60,963 bases of DNA, taken from NCBI GenBank assembly GCA_022340805.1, contig JAJDNF010000052.1:1-60963 (forward strand), in the 5' to 3' direction. The notes beneath the pieces were generated by a model that was given only the letters and a program-made list of their open reading frames with translations, made no database searches and was not told where the DNA came from. How positions within the stretch are numbered: position 1 is the first letter of the stretch; every line of letters starts with the position of its first letter. This DNA comes from Chromatiaceae bacterium (lineage in GTDB: Bacteria > Pseudomonadota > Gammaproteobacteria > Chromatiales > Chromatiaceae). The position numbers and the translations under genes are program-made. Below, piece after piece: positions 7,346-16,600 of this stretch.

Positions 7346-8806
7346 ATGACAGTTTCGGTGAGCGCGGCGGGCGAAGGGTTTCTGTATGACAGGGTCTCCC
7401 GGCATATCCTCGACCTGGTCGAGAAGGGCACCCTGAAACCGGGCGATCGTGCGCCCTCGCTGCGTGGCCTGAGCCGCCAGTTGCGGGTCAGCATCACCAC
7501 GGTCAATCAGGCCTATGCGGCGCTGCAGCAGCTGGGCGTGCTGCGCGTGCGGCCGCAGTCGGGCTATTACGTCGATGCGCAGGTCAGTCACAGCCAGGGT
7601 TCGCAGGTACCGCGCAAGACCACGGTCAGCCGGCAGCCGCGCAAGGTGCGTTTCGGCGAATTGTTCGAGGAGATCTTCAGCGTTGCCAACGACCCGCAGG
7701 TGGTGCCGCTCGGCGCAGCCGTCCCGGCGATCGAACTGATGCCGGTGAAGGGCCTGCTGCGCGCGACCCAGCGCGCGGCGACGCGCCAGCCGGAGCGGGC
7801 GATGAGCTACTGTTTTCCGCCCGGCGACGAGGAACTGCGGCATGAGATCGCGCGCCGCTACATGGACCTCGGCCTGTCGGTCGACCCGGCCAGCGTGGTG
7901 ATCACCTCGGGATGCAGCGAGGCACTCGCGCTCAGCCTGCAGACGGTCACGAGGCGAGGCGATATCGTGGCAGTCGAGTCGCCGACTTATTTCTCGGTAC
8001 TGCGGCTGATCGAGCGCATGGGCCTGTTGGCGGTCGAGATCGATAGCGATCCCGAGACCGGCCTTTGCCTGGATGCCCTCGAGGCGGCGATCGAGACCAT
8101 GGAGATCAAGGCCGTGGTCGCGGTGCTGAATTTCAGCAACCCGCTCGGTTCGGTGATGCCGGATGCCGGCAAGCGGCGCCTGGTCGCGATGCTCGAGCAG
8201 GCCAACATCGCATTGATCGAGGACGACATCTACGGCGACCTGCATTTTGGTGAGCAGCGTCCGGCGATCGCCAAGTCGTTCGATCAGAAGGGGCTGGTGC
8301 TGACCTGTTCGTCGTTCTCGAAGACGATCGCGCCCGGTTACCGGATCGGCTGGGTCATCGCCGACCGTTATCGCGATGACCTGATCGAGTGGAAGCAGGC
8401 GACATCGTCGGCGATGTGCAGCCTGCCGCAGATCGCGATGGCCGATTACCTGCGCAGCGGGGCCTATGAGCGGCATCTGGTGCGGCTGCGCAGCGCCTAT
8501 CGCTCACAGGTCGAAAAGATGCGCTTCATGCTCGCGCGCACCCTCCCCGCGGGCACGCGCATCACCAATCCGCAGGGCGGCTTCGTGTTGTGGGTGGAGT
8601 TGCCGCGCGGCATCGATGCGCTCGAACTGGTCAACCGCGCCCTGCAGGAAAGGATCAGCCTGACACCCGGGATGATGTTCTCGGCGACGCGCAAGTTCCG
8701 CAACTTCGTGCGCATCAACTGTGGCCATCCCTGGGATGCGCAGATCGAAAAGGCGGTCGAGCGGCTGGGTGAGCTGGTCCGGCAGATGATGGCCGAAAAC
8801 GGTTAG
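7346..8806 (+). CDS. MocR-type PLP-dependent regulator (GntR HTH + aminotransferase fold), 486 aa
   Basis: Transcription factor with an N-terminal GntR winged helix (residues 12-75, PSLRGLSRQLRVSITTVNQA) fused to a class I aminotransferase-like domain (about 110-480). The PLP lysine motif is visible in CSSFSKTIAPGYRIGW, and LIEDDIYGDLHF supplies the Asp-Tyr pair. The family usually senses PLP or an amino-compound adduct and controls the divergent gene. RBS GGAG lies 9 bases upstream. The divergent DUF1127 gene is the obvious target. The physiological signal is unknown. Confidence 0.88.
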   Translation: MTVSVSAAGEGFLYDRVSRHILDLVEKGTLKPGDRAPSLRGLSRQLRVSITTVNQAYAALQQLGVLRVRPQSGYYVDAQVSHSQGSQVPRKTTVSRQPRKVRFGELFEEIFSVANDPQVVPLGAAVPAIELMPVKGLLRATQRAATRQPERAMSYCFPPGDEELRHEIARRYMDLGLSVDPASVVITSGCSEALALSLQTVTRRGDIVAVESPTYFSVLRLIERMGLLAVEIDSDPETGLCLDALEAAIETMEIKAVVAVLNFSNPLGSVMPDAGKRRLVAMLEQANIALIEDDIYGDLHFGEQRPAIAKSFDQKGLVLTCSSFSKTIAPGYRIGWVIADRYRDDLIEWKQATSSAMCSLPQIAMADYLRSGAYERHLVRLRSAYRSQVEKMRFMLARTLPAGTRITNPQGGFVLWVELPRGIDALELVNRALQERISLTPGMMFSATRKFRNFVRINCGHPWDAQIEKAVERLGELVRQMMAENG

Positions 8807-8860
8807 TGTGGTGCGCCGCATTCAACGGAGCAATGCATCGCACTGTCTCGACAGTGACGG

Positions 8861-8934
8861 TAGGGTGCAATGAGCCTGCGAATTGCACCGTATCCACCGT
8901 GTCCCGGTGCATTACGGCCTGCGCCTGATGCACC
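8861..8934 (+). repeat. Dispersed double-hairpin intergenic repeat, copy 2
   Basis: Two imperfect palindromes separated by a short spacer that ends CGTGTCCC: TAGGGTGCAAT...AATTGCACC (8861-8889) and GGTGCATTACGG...CTGATGCACC (8906-8934). The same two elements recur in the other order at 57869-57946. It lies between the mocR stop and the lipoprotein stop, so it may act as a bidirectional mRNA-end structure. Confidence 0.6.
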
Positions 8935-9014
8935 CTGTGCGAGTTCCGGGATCACCCGCTCAATTGGCTCCCTACACAATGAGAGCCAGACAGAATGACG
9001 CGGGCTGTCGATCG

Positions 9015-9707
9015 TCAATACTGCGGTGGCTCGTAGGCGCGCTGCTCCTGGCCTTCGACGATCGGCTTGACGAACACCTCGACGCGTCGGTTCAGCTGCC
9101 GGCCGGCCTCGGTCGCGTTGGTTGCACGCGGTTCGCTCTTGCCTCGGCCCTCGGTGCGCAGGCGCTGGCGTGGCACGCCGTACGAGGCAAGATAGTCGGC
9201 GACCGCGTCCGCGCGCTTCAGTGACAGGTCCTGGTTGAAGGCGTCCGAGCCGACGCTGTCGGTATGCCCGATCACATGTACGATGGTGCGGTCGTACTTG
9301 AGCAGCACCTGGGCCAGTTTGTCCAACGAGGAGCGGAATGCCGGCTTGATCTCGGCCTTGCCGAAGTCGAACGACACCTCGGAATCGACCGTCAGTTTGA
9401 GGGTGTCGTCGCGCAGGCGTTCGATCTCCATCTGGTTGGCGTCGCGCTCCTGCTGCAGCGAGCGTTCGAATTCCTGTTGCTGGTTGTCCATGTAGTGACC
9501 GGTCGCGCCACCGGCCAGCGCGCCGACAGCTGCGCCTACCCAGGCGCCGGAACCGTGGCTCACCTGGTGTCCGATTACCGCGCCGGCGACTGCGCCGACT
9601 GCAGCGCCGACCTTTGCACGCTGGTTCGGATCGCTCTCGGTGGCGCAGCCACTCAGTCCGAGCATGATGGCGCAGGCGAGTAGTGCACCGGTTTGTGTTT
9701 TGTTCAT
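9015..9707 (-). CDS. OmpA-family peptidoglycan-binding lipoprotein with glycine zipper (YiaD-like), 230 aa
   Basis: Outer-membrane lipoprotein that likely anchors to peptidoglycan. A signal peptide with lipobox LGLSGC ends at Cys21. A glycine-zipper segment rich in GAxxGAxAG follows (about 33-75), then a short coiled coil (NQQQEFERSLQQERDANQ), then an OmpA C-terminal domain (about 105-215) with IGHTDSVGSDAFNQDLSLKRA. Length and layout match YiaD-like proteins. It stands alone on the minus strand with about 245 bases upstream before the mgtE remnant. Confidence 0.88.
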   Translation of the reverse strand: MNKTQTGALLACAIMLGLSGCATESDPNQRAKVGAAVGAVAGAVIGHQVSHGSGAWVGAAVGALAGGATGHYMDNQQQEFERSLQQERDANQMEIERLRDDTLKLTVDSEVSFDFGKAEIKPAFRSSLDKLAQVLLKYDRTIVHVIGHTDSVGSDAFNQDLSLKRADAVADYLASYGVPRQRLRTEGRGKSEPRATNATEAGRQLNRRVEVFVKPIVEGQEQRAYEPPQY

Positions 9708-9952
9708 ATCTACATCCTCATCGTCTGTCGTGACGGCTGTTCGTCTGCGGCCAGGATGCGCGTGGCAATGCCTGCTTGCATCGAAAGGCTATGTGGCCGT
9801 GGCGGGCCAGCGCAGGCCCTGGCTTCACACCGCTATTCCGCGCGCCGGCGGCTGAACGGGAGCTGAATGGAGCCACCCGCCGTGGAGGTGGCCCAGACCG
9901 CAACGCGCAATGGCGCCATGATGTGTCAGGCAGGTTCCGCGGCGCAATACGG

Positions 9953-11389
9953 TCAATGGACCAGAAGGGTCGCGGCCAGACCCAGGAAGATGCAGAACCC
10001 CAGACTGTTGGTCAGACCTGTGACCAGGATCGCACTGCCGTGGGCCGGGTCCTGGCCGAGTCTGCGCAGCACGGCAGGGGTGAAGGCGGCGGCCAGCAGC
10101 ATGGCCGCAAACATGATCAGTGCGATCCCCGGGTCGCGGTAGACCGGCAGGGTCAGCAGTGCCATCGTACCGCCCCAGATCAGGCCGTTGACCAGGCCGA
10201 GTGCTGATTTCTTGACCAGCAGGCGGCGGAATGCGCCATCGTCGATCTTGCCCAGTGCATAGCCGCGGATAACCAGGGCCAGGGTCTGGTTGCCGGTGTT
10301 GCCGCTGACCGCGGCGACGATCGGCATCAGCGCCGCCAGCGCGACGATCTGCTGGATGGCGTGTTCAAAGTGACCGATCAGCCGCGGTGCGATGAACGCG
10401 GTGATCAGGTGCAGCGCCAGCCACAGGCCGCGGTTGCGTGCCGATTTGCACACCGGGGCGAAGATGTTCCCATCGTCGCGCAGGCCGGCCTGGCTCAACA
10501 GCTCGCTCGGGTTGACCACCTGGATGTGGTCGACCACGGCCTCGACCGTGAGCAGGCCGACCAGTTCGCCGTGGATGTTGGTGACTGGCGCGGCAATCAG
10601 GTCGTAGCGCTCGAAGGCATGCGCCGCGCTGGCGGCGGAGTCGTTCGTATGGAAGGCTACGGCCTGCCGATGCATGGCCTCCTCGACCGGTTCGTCACCG
10701 GGATGGGTGAGCAGGGCCTCCAGGCGCAGCGTCCCCTGCAGGTAACCGTCGCGATTGACGACCGGCAGCATGTCGGTGCCACTGGGCAGCTTGCCACGCC
10801 GGCGCAGCCAGCGCAGCACGACGTCCAGGCTGGCGTCAGCGCGAACTGCGGCGACGTCGAATTCCATCAGGCTGCCGACCGTGCCCTCGGGAAACGACAG
10901 GGCCGTTTGCACGCGCGCGCGGTCGTCGGGGGCCAGGCGCTGCATCAGGTTGGGCACGACCTCTTCGGGCAGATCCGGTACCAGGTCGGCAATCTCATCG
11001 CTGTCGAGGTTTGCGGCGGCTGCCAGCACACCCTGACTGTCCATCTGTTCGAGCAGGTTGGCGCGCACCGCGTCACTGACCTCGAGCAGCACGGCGCCGT
11101 TGTGATGCGGGGCGACCTGGCCGCAAACGCCCCGGGGTTAGTCGAGCGGCAGGTTCTCCAGCGCGAAGGCGATATCCGCCAGTGCAGTTGGTTGATCTCT
11201 CGCCACAGCGTGCGGTGCTGTTGGCGCAACAGCAGTTCGTGACGCGGGCCTGCACTGCGCCTGGCCAGCTCGCGCTCGACGGCCTGGGTCTTCAGTACGG
11301 TGCGGATATGGACGAGGGCCTCGCCCGGACCGGCGGCATGGGTTCGTCGGTGTTGCAGGGGCGGCTTGGGGTGGGGGGACGGGCGCCAT
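9953..11389 (-). pseudogene. mgtE: Magnesium transporter mgtE, interrupted by a frameshift and a stop
   Basis: MgtE is a CBS-domain-gated Mg2+ channel. The C-terminal 379 codons (11092-9953) are intact and hold the end of the N domain, CBS domains (ALLTHPGDEPVEEAMHRQ, LLTVEAVVDHIQVV) and the membrane domain (ALMPIVAAVSGNTGNQTLAL). Upstream, family-like sequence continues in two pieces. One frame carries ERELARRSAGPRHELLLRQQ up to about 11181; a one-base loss then shifts to LADIAFALENLPLD, which hits TAA at 11138-11140 where the family has Glu. After the stop the same frame resumes at the expected spacing into LLEVSDAVR. The 5' end at 11389 is approximate. An internally started product would lack most of the N domain. 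It is called a pseudogene unless sequencing error explains both lesions. Confidence 0.72.
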
Positions 11390-11522
11390 GGTAACGCCGG
11401 CTGGGCGCGACGGCTCGGCGGAGAGGGGCTCTGGCCGGACACCGGGTGCGCTGAGCCAGGCCTTGTGCGGCGCGGCGATTGGCATGCGGATCGTTCGACC
11501 GACTCGTACGCTGCTCCATTTT

Positions 11523-11537
11523 GTTCTATATTGGTTC
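11523..11537. promoter_or_regulatory. GTTC-N7-GTTC site, candidate LexA box upstream of imuA
   Basis: GTTC-TATATTG-GTTC is exactly the direct-repeat LexA motif known from Alphaproteobacteria, placed 63 bases before the imuA start. Gammaproteobacterial LexA usually binds CTG-N10-CAG, which is not evident here. The imuA-imuB-dnaE2 cassette is commonly SOS controlled, so a LexA role is plausible but inferred. Confidence 0.45.
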
Positions 11538-11600
11538 TCTATATTCTCCTGAAAACTGAGTTTGCCCAGCTTTGTTGGGCAGGGCCGGGTGTGCGCTGCA

Positions 11601-12212
11601 ATGCAGGTGGTGGATCTCGATGAGCTGAAACGTAACGGTGTCCTGTGGCAGGGGCGGCGCAGCGCGCTGGCGGCAGATCGGCTGTTGGCCAGCGGCTGGC
11701 CGGTGCTGGACGAGGTGCTCGGCGGCGGCTGGCCGCGCGCGGCCCTGGTCGAGCTGTTGAGCGAGGCCCATCAGGGCCTGCCGCTGCTGCTGCCGCTGCT
11801 GGCCCGGCTCGGTGGGGAGCTGCGCTGGCTGGTCTGGGTTGCGCCGCCCTATGTGCCGTATGCACCGGCACTGGCGGCACGCGGCATCCGCGTCGAGCGG
11901 TTGTTGCTGGTACGCGACGTGTCGCCAGGGCAATGCCTGTGGGCGGCCGAGCAGGCGCTCAAATCGGGCGCCTGCGGGGCGGTGCTGGCGTGGCCGGGCG
12001 AGCTGCAGACGGCCCAGTTGCGGCGCCTGCAGCTGGCGGCCGAGCAGGGTGATTGTCCGGGCATCCTGTTTCGTTCGCCGCGTAGCGCGCAGCAGGGCTC
12101 GCCGGCCGCGTTGCGTCTGCGTGTAAGGCCTGCGCCGCTTGGGTTGGAGGTCGAGGTGCTGAAGCGACGTGGCGCCTGGGGTGGGGCGAGTTGCGTCGTG
12201 CCGTTGACCTGA
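11601..12212 (+). CDS. imuA: ImuA, translesion synthesis accessory protein (RecA/SulA-like), 203 aa
   Basis: RecA-fold accessory protein of the ImuA-ImuB-DnaE2 mutasome, acting with RecA at stalled forks. The N-terminal segment VLWQGRRSALAADRLLASG and GWPVLDEVLGGGWPRAALVELLS are typical of proteobacterial ImuA. It is shorter than many orthologues but complete in outline. The ATG at 11601 begins MQVVDLDELK, aligning to the family; an upstream TTG would add 13 residues. imuB starts 10 bases after its stop. Confidence 0.85.
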   Translation: MQVVDLDELKRNGVLWQGRRSALAADRLLASGWPVLDEVLGGGWPRAALVELLSEAHQGLPLLLPLLARLGGELRWLVWVAPPYVPYAPALAARGIRVERLLLVRDVSPGQCLWAAEQALKSGACGAVLAWPGELQTAQLRRLQLAAEQGDCPGILFRSPRSAQQGSPAALRLRVRPAPLGLEVEVLKRRGAWGGASCVVPLT

Positions 12213-12221
12213 ACTGCCGAC

Positions 12222-13658
12222 ATGCTCTGGCTGGCGCTGTATTTCCCGCAATTGCCGCTCGAGGTCTTCGCGCGCGGCCGGCAGCAGGCCGGTGCATTGG
12301 CGATCGTCGAGTCGCTCGGTGGCCGTGAACAGATCAGCCGCTGCAATGCGGCGGCGCAGGCCTACGGGGTGCGTCCCGGGCTCGCCCTGCCGGCGGCCCT
12401 GGCGTTGTGTGCCGGCCTGGTGGTACAGCGGCGCGACCGTGTCCGGGAACAGGGTGCGCTGGATGAGCTGGCGCTGTGGGCCTATCAGTTCAGTGCGCGG
12501 ATCAGTTTCGAGCCGTCGCTGCTACTGCTCGAGGTCGGTGCCAGCCTGCGCCTGTTCGGTGGCCTGCCTGCCCTGTTGACGCCGGTACAGCGCGAGCTCG
12601 GCCAGCTCGGCTACAGCGTCCGGTACGCGCTGGCGCCGACGCCGATGGCCGCGGCACTGCTGGCACGCGAGCGGTCCGCTTGCCAGGTGGTGACGCCGGA
12701 TGCGTTGCGCGAGGCGGTGGCGGCGCTGCCGTTGGCAAGCCTGACCCGGGACGCCGATACACGCGGGCTGATCCGGCACATAGGTCTCGCCAGTATCGGC
12801 GACGTGCTGACGCTGCCCCGGCCCGAGCTGGCGCGCCGGGTCGGGCCACAGTTGTCCAGGCTGATGGATCGCCTGCTCGGGCTGGCAGTGGATCCACGCC
12901 CGGAGTGGCAGCCGCCGCAGTATTTCGCACAGACGATCGAGCTGCTCGGCGAGATCGGCCAGACCACCGCGCTGGTATTCCCGGCACGTCGCCTGATGGT
13001 CGCACTGTGCGGTTTCCTGCGCGGGCGGGGCGGCGGGGCGCAGCGTCTGCAGTGGACACTGCGACACCGCGATCACCCGGACACCCGGTTTGGCCAGGGC
13101 CTGCTCGATCCGAGCCGCGACCCGGATCACATGCTCGAGGTGTTCCGTGAGCGCATCGATCGGCTGCAACTACCGGCAGCCGTGGTGGCGATCGGCCTGC
13201 GGGTGGATGACTGGCTGGCCTTCGAGGAACGCAGCCTGGCGCTGTTCGGCAACCCGCCCGGACCGGACCAGGCATTGCTCGAGCGCCTGAGCAACCGCCT
13301 GGGCGGACAATGTGTGCGCGGCCTGCGTTGCCTGGCCGATCATCGCCCGGAGCTTGCCTGGCAGCTGTGCGAGCCCAGCGAGTTCGGTGACGCCCCGGCC
13401 GCATCAATGCAGCAGGGGGCATCCCAGCCGCCCTGGCTGTTGCCGCAGCCACGGCCGCTGGCGGAGCGGCAGGGTGCGCCGGAGTACGGCGGCGCACTGC
13501 GCCTGGAGAGCCTGCCCGAGCGCATCGAGGCCGGCTGGTGGGACGGCTTCGACATCGCTCGGGATTACTTCGTGGCACACAGCTCGGCCGGCGAAAGGCT
13601 GTGGGTGTTCCGCGACCGCCGCAGCGGTGGCTGGTACCTGCACGGGCTTTTCATGTGA
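12222..13658 (+). CDS. imuB: ImuB, catalytically inactive Y-family polymerase homologue, 478 aa
   Basis: Y-family polymerase-like scaffold that links ImuA, DnaE2 and the beta clamp during damage tolerance. The start MLWLALYFPQLPLEVF is diagnostic. The palm acidic residues of active Y polymerases are absent: the region LLLLEVGASLRLFGG has no SxDE motif. Fingers, thumb and little-finger-like regions follow to about residue 350, with a C-terminal extension ending WYLHGLFM, as in the family. It is flanked by imuA (10-base gap) and dnaE2 (35-base gap) in one operon. Confidence 0.9.
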   Translation: MLWLALYFPQLPLEVFARGRQQAGALAIVESLGGREQISRCNAAAQAYGVRPGLALPAALALCAGLVVQRRDRVREQGALDELALWAYQFSARISFEPSLLLLEVGASLRLFGGLPALLTPVQRELGQLGYSVRYALAPTPMAAALLARERSACQVVTPDALREAVAALPLASLTRDADTRGLIRHIGLASIGDVLTLPRPELARRVGPQLSRLMDRLLGLAVDPRPEWQPPQYFAQTIELLGEIGQTTALVFPARRLMVALCGFLRGRGGGAQRLQWTLRHRDHPDTRFGQGLLDPSRDPDHMLEVFRERIDRLQLPAAVVAIGLRVDDWLAFEERSLALFGNPPGPDQALLERLSNRLGGQCVRGLRCLADHRPELAWQLCEPSEFGDAPAASMQQGASQPPWLLPQPRPLAERQGAPEYGGALRLESLPERIEAGWWDGFDIARDYFVAHSSAGERLWVFRDRRSGGWYLHGLFM

Positions 13659-13692
13659 GGCCGCACATCGTTTCCCTGAGCGACGCCCTTTG

Positions 13693-16600
13693 ATGCACTA
13701 CGCCGAACTGCACTGCCTGAGCAACTTCACCTTCCTGCGCGGCGCCTCGCACCCCGAGGAACTGGTCGAGCGTGCGCATGCGCTGGGCTACCGGGCGCTG
13801 GCGATCACCGACGAGTGTTCGCTATCCGGCGTGGTGCGCGCGCATCAGAAGGCGGACGAGCTGGGCCTGCACCTGATCATCGGCAGTGAGATCCAGCTGA
13901 CTGACGGTCCCCGCTTGGTGCTGTTGGCGAGCAACCGGGCCGGCTATGCGCAGCTATGCCGGCTGATCACGCGCGGACGTCGGCACGCCGCCAAGGGCAG
14001 CTACCGGCTGGATCGTGCCGACCTCGAGGATGGCGTGCCGGATTGCCTGGTGCTGCTGCCGCTGCTGCCGTATGAGACGGAGGCTTCGGTCAGCTGGCTG
14101 GCGGCCAGCTTTGCCGGGCGCGCCTGGCTGGCGATCGAACTGATGCGCGATGGACGTGATGTCGAACGTCTGCAGTACGCTGAGCGACTGGCCCAGGCCT
14201 ATCAGTTGCCGCGGCTGGCCAGTGGCGACGTGCACATGCATGCGCGCGGACGACGTGCCTTGCAGGACCTGCTCAGCGCGATCCGCTTGAACACCCCGGT
14301 GGCACAACTCGGGCATGCGCGCCTGCCCAATGGCGAGCGCCACCTGCGCAGTCTCGATGATCTGGCATCGCTGTATTCGCCGGAACTGCTCGACGAGACC
14401 TTGCGGGTTGCAGAACGGTGCTGTTTTTCACTCGACGAACTGCGCTACGCATACCCGGACGACGTCACACCCATGGGCCTGGCACCGCACGCCTACCTGC
14501 GCCAGCTGACCGAACAGGGCATCGAGCGGCGCTGGCCGGCCGGTTGCCCGGAACGGGTGCGCGCGCAGATCGAGCACGAACTCGCGCTGATTGCCGAGCT
14601 CAACTACGAGGCCTACTTCCTCACCGTGTGGGACATCGTCCGCCATGCGCGTGAACGCGCCATCCTGTGCCAGGGACGTGGCTCGGCGGCCAATTCGGCG
14701 GTGTGCTATTGCCTGGGCATCACCGAGGTCGACCCATCGCGCATGAACATGCTGTTCGAGCGCTTCATCTCGCGCGAGCGCAACGAGCCGCCGGATATCG
14801 ATATCGACTTCGAGCACCAGCGCCGCGAAGAGGTGATCCAGTACATCTACACAAAATACGGCCGCGAACGCGCCGCACTGGCCGCGACCGTGATTACCTA
14901 CCGCACACGCAGCGCGGTGCGCGACGTGGGCAAGGCACTGGGGCTCGGCCTGGAGCAGATCGAGGCGCTGGTGGCCGCGGTCGCGGCCTGGCGTCGACAT
15001 GCCGAGATCGAACCCGGGCACCTGGACGAGGCCGGGTTCGATGCGGCCAACCCGGTGCTCAGGCGCCTGCTCGTGCTGGTCAATATGCTGCGCGGCTTTC
15101 CGCGCCATCTCTCGCAGCACGTTGGCGGCTTCGTGATTGCGGCCGGGCGGCTCGACGAGCTGGTGCCGATCGAGAATGCCGCGATGCACGAGCGCACGGT
15201 GATCCAGTGGGAGAAGGATGACCTCGAGGCGCTCGGCCTGCTGAAGGTCGACGTGCTGGCACTCGGGATGTTGAGTGCGATCCGACGCGCGATCGATCTG
15301 ATCAACGGGTTTGAGCGCCGTGGACATATAACCGCGAACCCCGGGCCTGTCTGTTTGAGCGCGAAGGACAGGAACAACACAAAGGGGGGCGACGGGTATT
15401 CGATTGCACAGGAAACCGACCGACCAGCCTGCGCGGTCAATCCTGCCTGGCTGACGCTGGCGGACATACCGGCGGAGGATCCGGCCGTCTACGCGATGAT
15501 CCGGCAGGCCGATACGATCGGAGTGTTCCAGATCGAGTCGCGGGCGCAGATGTCGATGCTGCCGCGGCTGCGGCCGACATGTTTCTACGACCTGGTGATC
15601 GAGGTGGCGATCGTGCGCCCGGGACCGATCCAGGGCGATATGGTGCATCCCTATCTGCGCCGCCGGCAGGGCACGGAGGCAGTGGACTACCCATCGGGCG
15701 AGGTGCGTTCCGTGCTCGAGCGCACGCTGGGCGTGCCGATCTTCCAGGAGCAGGTGATCAAGCTGGCAATGGTTGCGGCCGGATTCACCCCCGGCGAGGC
15801 CGACCAGTTGCGCCGCGCGATGGCGGCCTGGAAACGACGCGGTGGCCTGGAGCCCTATCGGAAGCGGTTGATGGCCGGGATGCAGGCGCGCGGTTACCGG
15901 CGCGAGTTTGCCGAGCGCGTGTATCGCCAGATCCTCGGCTTCGGTGATTACGGCTTCCCCGAGTCGCATGCCGCGAGCTTTGCGTTGCTGGTGTATGTCT
16001 CGGCCTGGCTCAAGTGCCATCACCCGGCAGCCTTCTGTGCCGCGCTGATCAACAGCCAGCCGATGGGTTTCTATGCCCCGGCGCAACTGGTGCGCGATGC
16101 GCGTGAGCATGGCGTCGAGGTCTTGCCGGTCGATGTGAATCACAGCAGCTGGGATTGCACCCTCGAGCATGCCGGTTCAAACACAAGGGACACGAAGGTC
16201 ACAAGGGGCCGCGACGAGAATCCGGCCGCTTATGAAACCACCCCATATTCGTTTGCGCCCTGCGCGGTGAATGTTCCCGATCGACGGGTCGCGCATGGCG
16301 ATCCTCCCGGCCCGCGGCCGCCAGTCCGCGGGCATCCTCCCGCGCTGCGCCTGGGTCTGTGCCTGGTGCGCGGGCTGTCTCAGGCCGCGGCCAGGCGGGT
16401 CGCCGAGGCACGCGCACAGGGTGTGTTCAGCGATATCCCGGAGCTCGCCCGACGTGCCCGGCTCAACCGCGGCGATCTCAAGGCACTGGCCGCGGCCGAT
16501 GCGCTGCAGGGCCTGGTCGGGCATCGTCACCTGGCGGCCTGGGAGGTCGCCGGTGTCGAAGACGCGATGCCGTTGTCCGAACTCGGCCACTTCAGCGAAC

